A program made the position numbers and the translations under genes. 64,000 nt of DNA from Pedobacter sp. MC2016-05 (GTDB lineage Bacteria; Bacteroidota; Bacteroidia; Sphingobacteriales; Sphingobacteriaceae), in the NCBI RefSeq assembly GCF_026239735.1, contig NZ_JAPIVT010000014.1, forward strand, positions 62,001 through 126,000, given 5' to 3'. The notes under the pieces were generated by a model. It worked only from the letters and a program-made list of their open reading frames with translations, searched no databases and was not told where the DNA came from. Shown piece after piece: positions 43,880 through 51,685 of the stretch; position 1 is the stretch's first letter; every line of letters starts with the position of its first letter.

Positions 43880-44252
43880 GTTTTGGAGAGCAGGCTTCGG
43901 TACCTTTCGGTTACGGTAACCCTGCTGTACGTTCAATCTTTTTGTGATGCTTGTAGTTAAACCTCGTAGGTTTTTGTTAGGGCAACAAAAAGTATTTCAC
44001 TTCCATCAGGTCTACTTTACGCTGGTCAGTGTTCCTTTTGCCAGCCAAAGTGCCTAAACCTTATAAAGCGGAAAGCCCACAGCCCCGATTTTTTTTCGGG
44101 GCGAGGACTTGAAGCGATAGAAGGGCAAACTTTAAAATAAACTTCTGCAACTGCTTTCCAAATCTTTTAAAAAATGATTGTTAACCATCTTGTGCAGAAT
44201 TAAAATTTACAGAAAGCCGATAAAATCTTAACTTCGAAAAATTTTAATCCAA
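43880..44252. repeat. Gene-free spacer, probable dispersed repeat
   Basis: No gene is seen in about 370 bp. The stretch is richer in G+C than its neighbours and holds a hairpin CCCCGATTTTTTTTCGGGG (near 44082-44100) followed by GGACTTGAAGCGATAGAAG. I know this kind of block as a recurrent spacer element in Pedobacter-like genomes; a second copy is not present in the window, so the call is an inference. Confidence 0.35.
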
Positions 44253-44846
44253 ATGAATAAGCTTAAAGCAGTTTGTGTGTATTGTGGCTCAAACTTTAAT
44301 GGCGATCCGGAATTGCGGAATGCGATAAAACAACTGGCGGATGTTTTGGTGAAACAAGACATTAAGTTGGTTTACGGTGGTGGGAGCGTAGGCGTAATGG
44401 GTGTAATAGCCGATGATGTGTTACAATCAGGTGGTTCGGTTACTGGCGTTATTCCTCAGTTTTTGATGGATAAAGAAGTTGGACACAAAGGCGTAAAGGA
44501 AATGATTATCACCGAAAATATGCATCAGCGTAAACAAAAAATGGCTGATTTAAGCGATGGATTTATCATTTTACCAGGTGGATTTGGTACGCTTGAAGAA
44601 TTTTTTGAAGTTTTAACCTGGTTACAGTTAGGCTTACACAATAAACCCATTGGCGTTTTAAATGTAGGTGGTTTTTACGATCCATTATTTGCGCAAATGG
44701 AAATGATGGTGAAAAGCAGATTTTTAAAACCAGCAAACCGTGATTTGGTTTTTAACGAAGCAGACGCAGAAACTCTGGTTAATAAAATGGATGAGTTTTC
44801 TGCTGTTCCGGATGAAGTTTGGTTTAAAGACAGAAACTTAACTTAA
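44253..44846 (+). CDS. LOG-family nucleotide 5'-monophosphate phosphoribohydrolase
   Basis: A 197-residue Rossmann-fold protein with both LOG motifs: VYCGSNFNGDPELR and YGGGSVGVMG near the N-terminus, and LPGGFGTLEEFFEVLTWLQLGLH (PGGxGT-x2-E) with the catalytic Arg/Glu. In plants such enzymes release cytokinins from their ribotides; bacterial members (TIGR00730) cleave AMP or other nucleotides or have unclear roles. It is 69 bp before a MaoC-type gene on the same strand, so co-transcription is possible. Confidence 0.85.
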   Translation: MNKLKAVCVYCGSNFNGDPELRNAIKQLADVLVKQDIKLVYGGGSVGVMGVIADDVLQSGGSVTGVIPQFLMDKEVGHKGVKEMIITENMHQRKQKMADLSDGFIILPGGFGTLEEFFEVLTWLQLGLHNKPIGVLNVGGFYDPLFAQMEMMVKSRFLKPANRDLVFNEADAETLVNKMDEFSAVPDEVWFKDRNLT

Positions 44847-44915
44847 GAAGATTATAACATACATTAAACAATTTTGAACCGCTCTCGCTAAAACGCGGGG
44901 CTAAAATATTTTCCA

Positions 44916-45380
44916 ATGCAAATTATTACTTCACACGCAGAGTTTGAACAACATTTAGGTAAAGAGCTTGGTGTATCCTCTTGGCATACCATTACCCAGG
45001 AGCAAATTAACAAGTTTGCCGATGCTACCTTAGATTATCAATGGATTCATACCGATGAGGAGAAAGCAAAGAACGAAGGTCCGTTTGGAGGTACCATTGC
45101 ACATGGATATTTAACACTTTCATTAATCCCATTTCTATGGAAAGAGATTGTTGATATTCAAAATTTAAAAATGGAAATTAACTATGGCATCGAAAGTTTA
45201 AAATTTGCACAACCTGTATTGGTGAATAGTAAAATCCGGTTAAAAGCTAAATTAGCTTCAATAGTTAATTTGCGAGGGGTTACAAAAGTGCACATGGGTA
45301 TTGAGATGGAAATAGAAGGACAAAAAAAACCTGCTTTTACAGGCGAGGTTGTTTTCTTGTATCATTTTATTACTGCCTAA
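44916..45380 (+). CDS. MaoC-family enoyl-CoA hydratase-like protein, copy 2
   Basis: A 154-residue hotdog-fold protein, a close paralogue of the gene at 11533 on the other strand: both share the block TLDyQWIHtDEeKAKnEGPFGgTIAHGYLTLSLIPfLWKeI and end VFLYHF. The hydratase motif is complete. It sits in another context (after a LOG gene), 33 kb from its relative. Both copies are probably active; a different acyl chain preference is an inference. Confidence 0.85.
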   Translation: MQIITSHAEFEQHLGKELGVSSWHTITQEQINKFADATLDYQWIHTDEEKAKNEGPFGGTIAHGYLTLSLIPFLWKEIVDIQNLKMEINYGIESLKFAQPVLVNSKIRLKAKLASIVNLRGVTKVHMGIEMEIEGQKKPAFTGEVVFLYHFITA

Positions 45381-45424
45381 GCTGTAATAAAATGATTTTA
45401 ACTTAGCTTTTTTTTATCCTTGGC

Positions 45425-45871
45425 TTATTCAATTTTTTTAAATTTCTTTTTGATAAATCCACCTAGAGATTCACTTTCTAAATCTTCCAAGGTACTAAGT
45501 TCGAGTTCAAGTGCTTTTGTGCTGAATTGGATTTCGATTAAAGAAATGATCAACGATATCATGAAGAATATCAAGCTTAAAGCAAAAAGAATTTCTGCAA
45601 CAATATTCCATTCGAGATAAATAAAGAACATGCAAAAAAGGCAAAGACAAAAACTTAAAACGCCAAAAGCCTGCATGTTTTTAATAAGCTTTAATCGGTA
45701 GCGCAAATTTTTGATTTGGTTTTGCAAACCGATATTTTTCTCACTTTCTTCGTATTTTGCTTTTAAACTTCTCACCAGGGCAGCCAGTGCTAAAAAGCGA
45801 TTGGTATAGGCCAACATGATTAAGCTAATGGCAGGAAATAATAATGCAGGGATATTTACGGTGAGTTCCAT
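45425..45871 (-). CDS. DUF2721-like membrane protein
   Basis: A 148-residue inner-membrane protein: hydrophobic helix 1 (about 6-20, IPALLFPAISLIMLAYTNRF), a charged coiled-coil stretch (about 32-62, LVRSLKAKYEESEKNIGLQNQIKNLRYRLKLI), two more helices (about 68-88 and 92-114) and a charged tail. This layout matches the DUF2721 family (helix, R..L...Y region, two helices). Function is unknown. It converges with the MaoC gene. Confidence 0.7.
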   Translation of the reverse strand: MELTVNIPALLFPAISLIMLAYTNRFLALAALVRSLKAKYEESEKNIGLQNQIKNLRYRLKLIKNMQAFGVLSFCLCLFCMFFIYLEWNIVAEILFALSLIFFMISLIISLIEIQFSTKALELELSTLEDLESESLGGFIKKKFKKIE

Positions 45872-46473
45872 TTATTGAGATTTATTCAAAAATATTATTT
45901 TAATTGGATATCTGTTTGTTTAACCACAAAGGGCGCAAAGTTTTTCGCAAAAAACAAAAGCCCAATTGCCAAAGGCCATTGTTCCCCCTCTTAAAGGAGA
46001 GGGATTGTTACACAAGAACAATTATTACTGACTTTAATAGGGTGAGGCTTTTATTTCCCCTTCGCCTATTTCTCTATGCTTTTTTGTCTATTTATTTAAC
46101 CGCAAAGGGCACAAAGTTTTCGCAAAGAACACAAGGTTGAGTATTTCTTTGTTTGAGAATAAACCACGGAGCACACAGAGTTTTGACAGAGAATACAGAT
46201 TTAGGTAAATATTTTCTCTGTTCTCTCTGTTATTTTTTCTCCGTGTACTCTGTGGTTAAAACTGTCTTTGTTTCCCTCTCTTCAAGGAGAGGGACTGTAA
46301 TAGAAGGACAATTACTACTTACTTTAATAGGGTGAGGTTTTATATTTCAAGGTCAATATTTTCTTCGTACCACTCCATGCTTTCTTTGTACTCCATATTT
46401 AATATTCACCCCGATAGACTAGAAACCATTTCGGTCTTCTCAATATTTCTGAAAATAAATTTAAATTGCCATC
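45872..46473. repeat. Repeat-rich 600-bp spacer
   Basis: No gene is seen. It holds three kinds of repeat. First, a direct repeat of about 70 bp (45984-46052 and 46272-46345) that shares AGGAGAGGGA and an exact ACTTTAATAGGGTGAGG. Second, a direct repeat of about 38 bp (45921-45960 and 46097-46135) with AAGGGC.CAAAGTTTT. Third, an imperfect inverted repeat (46162-46180 against 46239-46257, AACCACGGAG and CTCTGTGGTT). These look like dispersed Bacteroidota spacer elements. Confidence 0.65.
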
Positions 46474-48102
46474 ATGGATATCGAATTCAACAAAAATGAG
46501 GATGTAAATAAACAGCTTGTTTACGAGCTTAAAACCAAACTCAAAAAGATTTATCAGGGTGGTGGCGAAAAAAACGCGGCTAAACAAAAAGAGAAAGGGA
46601 AGTTATTGGCCCGGGAGCGCATTGCTTATCTTATTGATAAAGATTCTGATTTCCTGGAAGTTGGCGCTTTCACTGCTGATGGAATGTATCAGGAGCAAGG
46701 CGGTTGTCCTTCTGCGGGGGTTGTTTGCGGTATTGGTTATGTAAGCGGTCGCCAATGTATGATTATTGCTAACGATGCCACGGTTAAAGCCGGCGCCTGG
46801 TTCCCGATGACAGCTAAAAAGAATCTTCGGGCTCAGGAAATTGCCATGGAAAATCGTTTGCCTGTAATTTATTTAGTTGATAGTGCGGGTGTGTATTTGC
46901 CCATGCAAGATGAAATTTTTCCAGATAAGGAACACTTCGGGAGAATGTTCCGAAATAATGCAATAATGTCTGCCGACGGGATTGTACAAATCTCCGCTAT
47001 TATGGGTGCTTGTGTGGCCGGTGGGGCATACCTACCCATTATGAGCGATGAAGCCATGATTGTCGATAAAACCGGATCAGTATTTTTGGCCGGATCTTAT
47101 TTGGTTAAATCTGCTATAGGAGAAGAGGTTGATAATGAAACCTTAGGCGGTGCGACCACACACTGCGAAATTTCTGGGGTTACCGATTACAAACATCCCA
47201 ATGATCAGGCCTGTTTGGATAGTATCCGAAACATTATGAGCATGTTGGGTGCACCCCAAAATGCCGGTTTTAATAGGATTAATCCTGCTAAACCGAAAGC
47301 CAAAGAGGACGAGTTGTATGGGATTATTCCTGAAAACAGAGATAAGCAGTATGAGATAATGGATATCATTAACCGTTTGGTTGATGATTCTGAATTCGAG
47401 GAATATAAGCAGGGCTATGGACAAAGCGTCGTTTGCGGTTTGGGCCGTATCGATGGTTGGGCAGTTGGAATAGTGGCCAATCAGCGCAAGGTTGTTAAAT
47501 CTAAAAAAGGAGAGATGCAGTTTGGGGGCGTAATTTATTCTGACAGTGCAGATAAGGCAAGCCGTTTTATCATGAATTGTAACCAAAAGAAAATTCCATT
47601 GGTGTTTTTACAGGATGTAACCGGTTTCATGGTTGGCAGTCGATCAGAGCATGGCGGAATTATTAAAGACGGTGCTAAAATGGTAAATGCTGTGGCCAAT
47701 TCAGTTGTGCCAAAATTCACTATCGTAATGGGCAATTCTTATGGAGCTGGCAATTATGCTATGTGTGGAAAAGCCTACGATCCAAGATTAATTTATGCGT
47801 GGCCGACGGCTAAAATAGCAGTAATGGGCGGTGCACAGGCGGCTAAAACGTTGTTCCAAATTCAAGAGGCTTCGTTAAAGGCGAAAGGAGAAGTGATAAC
47901 GCCAGAGCGAGAAGCGGAGATGTTGAAAGAAATTACTAACAAATATGATAGTCAAACTACTCCTTACTACGCCGCATCCCGACTTTGGGTAGATGGCATT
48001 ATCGATCCTTTAGAAACCAGAAAAGTGATATCAATGGGTATTGAAGCTGCAAATCAGTCGCCGATAACAAAACCTTTCAATGTTGGTGTGATCCAAACGT
48101 AA
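46474..48102 (+). CDS. Acyl-CoA carboxylase, carboxyltransferase (beta) subunit
   Basis: A 542-residue crotonase-fold carboxyltransferase of a biotin-dependent acyl-CoA carboxylase. The N half has KLLARERIAYLIDKDSDFLEVGAFT and GACVAGGAYLPIMSDEAMI; the C half has the oxyanion region FLQDVTGFMVGSRSEHGGIIKDGAKM and GNSYGAGNYAMCGKAYDPRLIYAWPTAKIAVMGG. The 'VTGFMVG' and 'GNSYGAGNYAMCG' blocks resemble methylcrotonyl-CoA carboxylase beta subunits most closely, with propionyl-CoA carboxylase as the alternative. No biotin carboxylase subunit is next to it. Methylmalonyl-CoA epimerase occurs elsewhere in the window (16851). Confidence 0.85.
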   Translation: MDIEFNKNEDVNKQLVYELKTKLKKIYQGGGEKNAAKQKEKGKLLARERIAYLIDKDSDFLEVGAFTADGMYQEQGGCPSAGVVCGIGYVSGRQCMIIANDATVKAGAWFPMTAKKNLRAQEIAMENRLPVIYLVDSAGVYLPMQDEIFPDKEHFGRMFRNNAIMSADGIVQISAIMGACVAGGAYLPIMSDEAMIVDKTGSVFLAGSYLVKSAIGEEVDNETLGGATTHCEISGVTDYKHPNDQACLDSIRNIMSMLGAPQNAGFNRINPAKPKAKEDELYGIIPENRDKQYEIMDIINRLVDDSEFEEYKQGYGQSVVCGLGRIDGWAVGIVANQRKVVKSKKGEMQFGGVIYSDSADKASRFIMNCNQKKIPLVFLQDVTGFMVGSRSEHGGIIKDGAKMVNAVANSVVPKFTIVMGNSYGAGNYAMCGKAYDPRLIYAWPTAKIAVMGGAQAAKTLFQIQEASLKAKGEVITPEREAEMLKEITNKYDSQTTPYYAASRLWVDGIIDPLETRKVISMGIEAANQSPITKPFNVGVIQT

Positions 48103-48156
48103 TATTCGTATGGTATGATATTTGGTGAAGTTAAAGGGAATTTAATCCAACCAAAT

Positions 48157-48534
48157 ATGAAAAATCTAGGAAAGATTGCTTGGCTATTTGTGCTTACGTT
48201 TTTATATACAATGCCTCTAATTTCGCAAGCACAGACGACCAATAAGGAAACATCGGAAACGATAAATGTTGTCGGCAGCGGTATCACCAAAACAGTTGAA
48301 GCTACAGGAAATGAAAATATCAATATTTCAGGTAGTGATCAATGTAACCATCATTGGGGCATGTAATACCATAACGGTTACTGGCGCAGCCATCAAAGTG
48401 AGGGCGCAAAGTGTAAGAACCATTAGGGTTCAAGGTGCAGATTCGGGCGTGGCGTATAAATCAAGTCCAAATAAAAATGGAAAAGCAATTCAAGTGTAAC
48501 TGGCGCTGATGCTTACGTCACTAAAATTAAATAG
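48157..48534 (+). pseudogene. DUF3060-like secreted protein with two compensating frameshifts
   Basis: A signal peptide (MKNLGKIAWLFVLTFLYTMPLISQAQ) leads into a repeated beta-strand protein (INVVGSGITKTVEATGNENINISGSD). After codon 62 the frame is lost: one extra base at about 48340 moves it to the next frame (NVTIIGACNTITVTGAA...VRTIRVQGADSGVAYKSSPNKNGKAI), and one base is missing at about 48489, which returns it to the first frame (SVTGADAYVTKIK, stop at 48532-48534). Restored, it would be a 125-aa protein of the DUF3060 type. A true pseudogene or two sequencing errors are both possible. Function of the family is unknown. Confidence 0.65.
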
Positions 48535-48549
48535 CAAAATTAAGATTAG

Positions 48550-48585
48550 GCATTTGAATGATTAAAAGTTCAAATGCTTAATTTT
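48550..48585 (+). terminator. Hairpin before the dipeptidase gene
   Basis: GCATTTGAA and TTCAAATGC pair around 10 nt, followed by TTAATTTTAATTT. It separates the frameshifted gene from the dipeptidase gene. Confidence 0.55.
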
Positions 48586-48590
48586 AATTT

Positions 48591-49754
48591 ATGAAAACCC
48601 TTTATTTTTTTCTCTTTTTTGTGCTGCTTCAAAGCAAAATCCTGGCACAAGTTTCAAATCAAATTCACCAGGAAGCTATCGTAGTTGATACCCATGGTGA
48701 TATTCTTTTCAATCAAATTAAATCAGGAATTGATATTGGAAAACTCCAGTCGAAAGGGAATTTCGATCTTATCCGTGCAAAAGAAGGTGGTTTGGATGTC
48801 CAGTTTTTTTCTATTTGGTGTGATGAAACCGGGGGTTATGCACTCGCTAATCAAGAAATAGATTCGCTATACAGTTTAATTAAAAGATATCCAGAAAAAA
48901 TTCAATTGGTTAACACTGCCACTGATTTGGACAGAGCGGTGAAGCAACAGAAAATGGCTGCGATGATCGGTGTGGAAGGCGGGCACATGATTGAAAACCG
49001 TTTAGATTATATCGATAGCCTGGCCAAACGCGGAATGGCCTATTTAACCTTAACATGGAACAATAGTACACCTTGGGCAAGCTCAGCAGCCGAAGAAACT
49101 TCTGGAAAAGTGAAACCAAAAAATGCTAGATTGAATGCTTTTGGTAAGCAGGTAGTGAAAAGGTTAAATAAACTTGGTGTAATGGTCGACTTATCTCACG
49201 TAGGCGAAAAAACTTTCTATGATGCCATTGCAGCCTGTTCAAAACCTGTAATTGTATCCCACAGTTGTGCATACAGTTTAAATCCCGTTCCACGAAATTT
49301 GAAAGATGATCAAATTAAGGCTGTTGGAAAAAATGGAGGCGTAATCTGCATTAACTTCTACAGCGGATTTTTAGATTCAACATTTACTAAAAACCAAAAG
49401 CTATTTTTAGCAAAATACGATCAGGAATTAAAAATTCTTTCCGCTAAATATGGAAGGAGCAGTGCTATCGATACGCTAATTTCAAACCATGGCGCTGATG
49501 CCGAAGCTATTCGGCCGCCGATTGCTTTAGTGGTGAAACACATTAACCATATTGTGAAATTAATTGGAGTAGATCATGTAGGTTTAGGTGCTGATTTTGA
49601 TGGGGCAGAATCCTTTCCTTCAGGGATGAATAGTGTTGCCGACTATCCTAAAATTACTGCTGAGCTGATTAAGAATGGTTATTCGGAAAGTGAAATTAAG
49701 AAAATCCTTGGTGGAAATGTGATTCGATTAATTAGGGAGAACAAGGGATGGTAG
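48591..49754 (+). CDS. Exported membrane dipeptidase (peptidase M19)
   Basis: A 387-residue zinc dipeptidase with a signal peptide (1-19, cut after ILA before QVSN). Metal-binding residues are seen in VDTHGD (HxD), MIGVEGGHMIEN (Glu bridge), VDLSHVGEKTFYDAI and IVSHSCAY (His), and GADFDG (Asp). The order is that of renal dipeptidase-type M19 enzymes, which cut dipeptides (including some D-amino-acid and beta-lactam-like substrates). It acts in the periplasm or at the outer membrane. It is transcribed alone. Confidence 0.9.
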   Translation: MKTLYFFLFFVLLQSKILAQVSNQIHQEAIVVDTHGDILFNQIKSGIDIGKLQSKGNFDLIRAKEGGLDVQFFSIWCDETGGYALANQEIDSLYSLIKRYPEKIQLVNTATDLDRAVKQQKMAAMIGVEGGHMIENRLDYIDSLAKRGMAYLTLTWNNSTPWASSAAEETSGKVKPKNARLNAFGKQVVKRLNKLGVMVDLSHVGEKTFYDAIAACSKPVIVSHSCAYSLNPVPRNLKDDQIKAVGKNGGVICINFYSGFLDSTFTKNQKLFLAKYDQELKILSAKYGRSSAIDTLISNHGADAEAIRPPIALVVKHINHIVKLIGVDHVGLGADFDGAESFPSGMNSVADYPKITAELIKNGYSESEIKKILGGNVIRLIRENKGW

Positions 49755-49808
49755 TTGAACGAACATTTTACATATGTGGGAAATTTCGTATCTTTAAATC
49801 ATATTTTA

Positions 49809-50419
49809 ATGAAAAATATTAACGATGAATTACGAAATATCATTGTCGGCGATGGATCAGTTAGCGAAACAAGCCAACTCAAAAAAACGCAAAATTTCCT
49901 TACAAGATATGCGCAGACAGGCTTCAGAGCTAAAAAAATAAGTATCTCAAAAGTGAAGAAGAAATCAGATTAATTGATTTCGCTATTAGAGAAAATCTCA
50001 TTTATTCGAACGAAATTTCAGAAGAAGAGTTCATAAGCGCCGGAGCCGAACAAAGAGTTTATCGAGATGACGACTGCAATGTCGTTAAGCTGAACGACTC
50101 TGTTTTTTATTAACATTGGTTAGATTACTTCAACAGTTTACTTATTCACAATTATTTCTTTCAAGCGACAGCTTACAATTTTTTAGGTTTTAAATTAATA
50201 GATGAAAAGCTTTTCGCAGTTGTAAAGCAAGAATTTATAATTGCGAACGAACTTACAAACTTAACATCTGTTAAAAAATTTCTTTTGTTCAATAATTTCG
50301 TAAATAACAGAAATCACGATTATATCAATAAAGATTTTCGAATTATTTTCGAAGATTTACACGATGAAAATGTGCTCTCGAATAATGGAATAGTATATTT
50401 TATCGATACAATTTTTTAA
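49809..50419 (+). pseudogene. Decayed kinase-like (polyvalent-protein kinase family) gene
   Basis: The reading starts MKNINDELRNIIVGDGSVSETSQLKKTQNFLTRYAQTGFRAK and breaks in an A run (49932-49938; one A is missing). It then continues SEEEIRLIDFAIRENLIYSNEISEEEFISAGAEQRVYRDDDCNVVKLNDSVFY, hits a TAA at 50111-50113 where family members have Glu, and goes on HWLDYFNSLLIHNYFFQATAYNFLGF ... IIFEDLHDENVLSNNGIVYFIDTIF. The AxxxxVxxL-like GAEQRVY, the lysines in VVKL and VVKQ, EDLHDENV and FIDT match the kinase fold (aminoglycoside phosphotransferase-like). I take it for the 'polyvalent protein kinase' family often carried by mobile elements. It has one frameshift and one nonsense mutation. Confidence 0.7.
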
Positions 50420-50488
50420 GATAACTTTTATGAGGGGTGAAGCATGGTATTTTCAATGTTAATAAGTAAACTATGTTGACAATGCGCA

Positions 50489-50520
50489 TTTGCTAACGAT
50501 TATTTAATGCGTTAAATTTG
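50489..50520 (+). promoter_or_regulatory. Promoter of trxB
   Basis: TTTG (50489-50492), a 20-nt spacer and TAAATTTG (50513-50520) fit the consensus exactly, 34 nt before the ATG. Confidence 0.7.
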
Positions 50521-50554
50521 CATTACAATTAATGAATTTCAAACACACCATATA

Positions 50555-51511
50555 ATGTCACAAGAAAACGAACACGTTCAGTGTTTAATTATAGGTTCTG
50601 GTCCGGCAGGATATACAGCAGCGATTTACGCAGCTAGAGCAGATTTAAAACCAATTATGTATACCGGTATGCAAGCCGGCGGTCAGTTAACTCAAACCAC
50701 TGATGTAGAAAATTTCCCTGGCTATCCGCAAGGAATTATGGGTCCGGAAATGATGGAAGATTTTCGCAAGCAGGCGGAGCGGTTTGGTACTGATATCCGT
50801 TTCGGTTATGTAAGTTCTGTTGATTTTTCTTCTGCTCCACACAAGGTCGTAATTGATGAAATTAAAACCATCACTGCCGATACCGTAATTATTGCTACAG
50901 GGGCAACTGCAAAATGGTTGGGTTTACCTAGTGAGCAACAATATAATGGATTTGGGGTTTCAGCTTGTGCCGTTTGCGATGGTTTCTTTTTTAAAGGCCA
51001 GGATGTTGCAATTGTAGGCGCCGGAGATACGGCTGCTGAAGAAGCTACTTACTTAGCTAAGCTTTGTAAAACTGTCCATCTATTGGTGCGTCGCGATGAG
51101 TTTAGAGCTTCAAAAACAATGGTGAGTCGTGTTTTAGCAACTCCAAATATCGTAGTACATTATAATACCGAAACTCAAGAAATTTTGGGTAATGGTAAAA
51201 ATGTAACCGCTGTAAAAGTGCTTAATAATCAAACCAGCGTAACTTCAGAAATTCCTGTCGAAGGTTTCTTTGTTGCCATTGGGCACAAACCAAATACCGA
51301 TATTTTTAAAGGTCAGTTGGAAATGGACGAAACGGGTTACTTGTTAACTAAACCAGGTTCTACATTAACTAATATTGAAGGTGTTTTCGCTTGTGGCGAT
51401 GTTCAAGATATGTATTATCGCCAGGCAGTAACCGCTGCGGGTTCAGGCTGTATGGCTGCCCTAGATGCTGAGCGTTATCTTGCTGCTAAAGAACATCCGG
51501 TGGAGGCATAA
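50555..51511 (+). CDS. trxB: Thioredoxin reductase (NADPH)
   Basis: A 318-residue flavoprotein that keeps thioredoxin reduced. The FAD-binding GSGPAGY is at 15-21, the redox pair C138-x2-C141 in SACAVCDGFFFKG, the NADPH-binding GAGDTAAEEATYLA follows, and the C-terminal FAD motif VFACGDVQDMYYRQAVTAAGSGCMAALDAERYL is complete. It has an exact promoter and terminator, so it is monocistronic. It may serve the thioredoxin-fold proteins at 919 and 5985 only indirectly, since those are exported. Confidence 0.95.
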   Translation: MSQENEHVQCLIIGSGPAGYTAAIYAARADLKPIMYTGMQAGGQLTQTTDVENFPGYPQGIMGPEMMEDFRKQAERFGTDIRFGYVSSVDFSSAPHKVVIDEIKTITADTVIIATGATAKWLGLPSEQQYNGFGVSACAVCDGFFFKGQDVAIVGAGDTAAEEATYLAKLCKTVHLLVRRDEFRASKTMVSRVLATPNIVVHYNTETQEILGNGKNVTAVKVLNNQTSVTSEIPVEGFFVAIGHKPNTDIFKGQLEMDETGYLLTKPGSTLTNIEGVFACGDVQDMYYRQAVTAAGSGCMAALDAERYLAAKEHPVEA

Positions 51512-51530
51512 ACTCATTTGACAATATTTT

Positions 51531-51562
51531 AAATCTCCTCAACTTTTGAGGAGATTTTTTTT
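51531..51562 (+). terminator. Terminator of trxB
   Basis: AAATCTCCTCAA pairs with TTGAGGAGATTT around CTT, followed by a T run. Confidence 0.9.
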
Positions 51563-51685
51563 GTCTCAAATTTCGCAAAACAAACGTTTGATTAAGATTG
51601 TAACAAAAAAGTGAGCTATACATTCTTTTCGTAATCTATATCTTAGGTAAGATTTAAAAACTATTTTTCTAAACCAAAACCAATC

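Noticed and set aside
43693..43947. Open frame overlapping the end of the TonB receptor gene.
   Set aside because: Its frame runs through the receptor's coding end and the terminator hairpin.
43880..44252. Possible tRNA or structured RNA in the G+C-richer spacer.
   Set aside because: No acceptor stem, T-arm or CCA-like end could be fitted; only one simple hairpin is present.
47143..47586. Open frame of 147 codons antisense to the acyl-CoA carboxylase gene.
   Set aside because: Lies wholly within a well-supported enzyme gene and has no family features.
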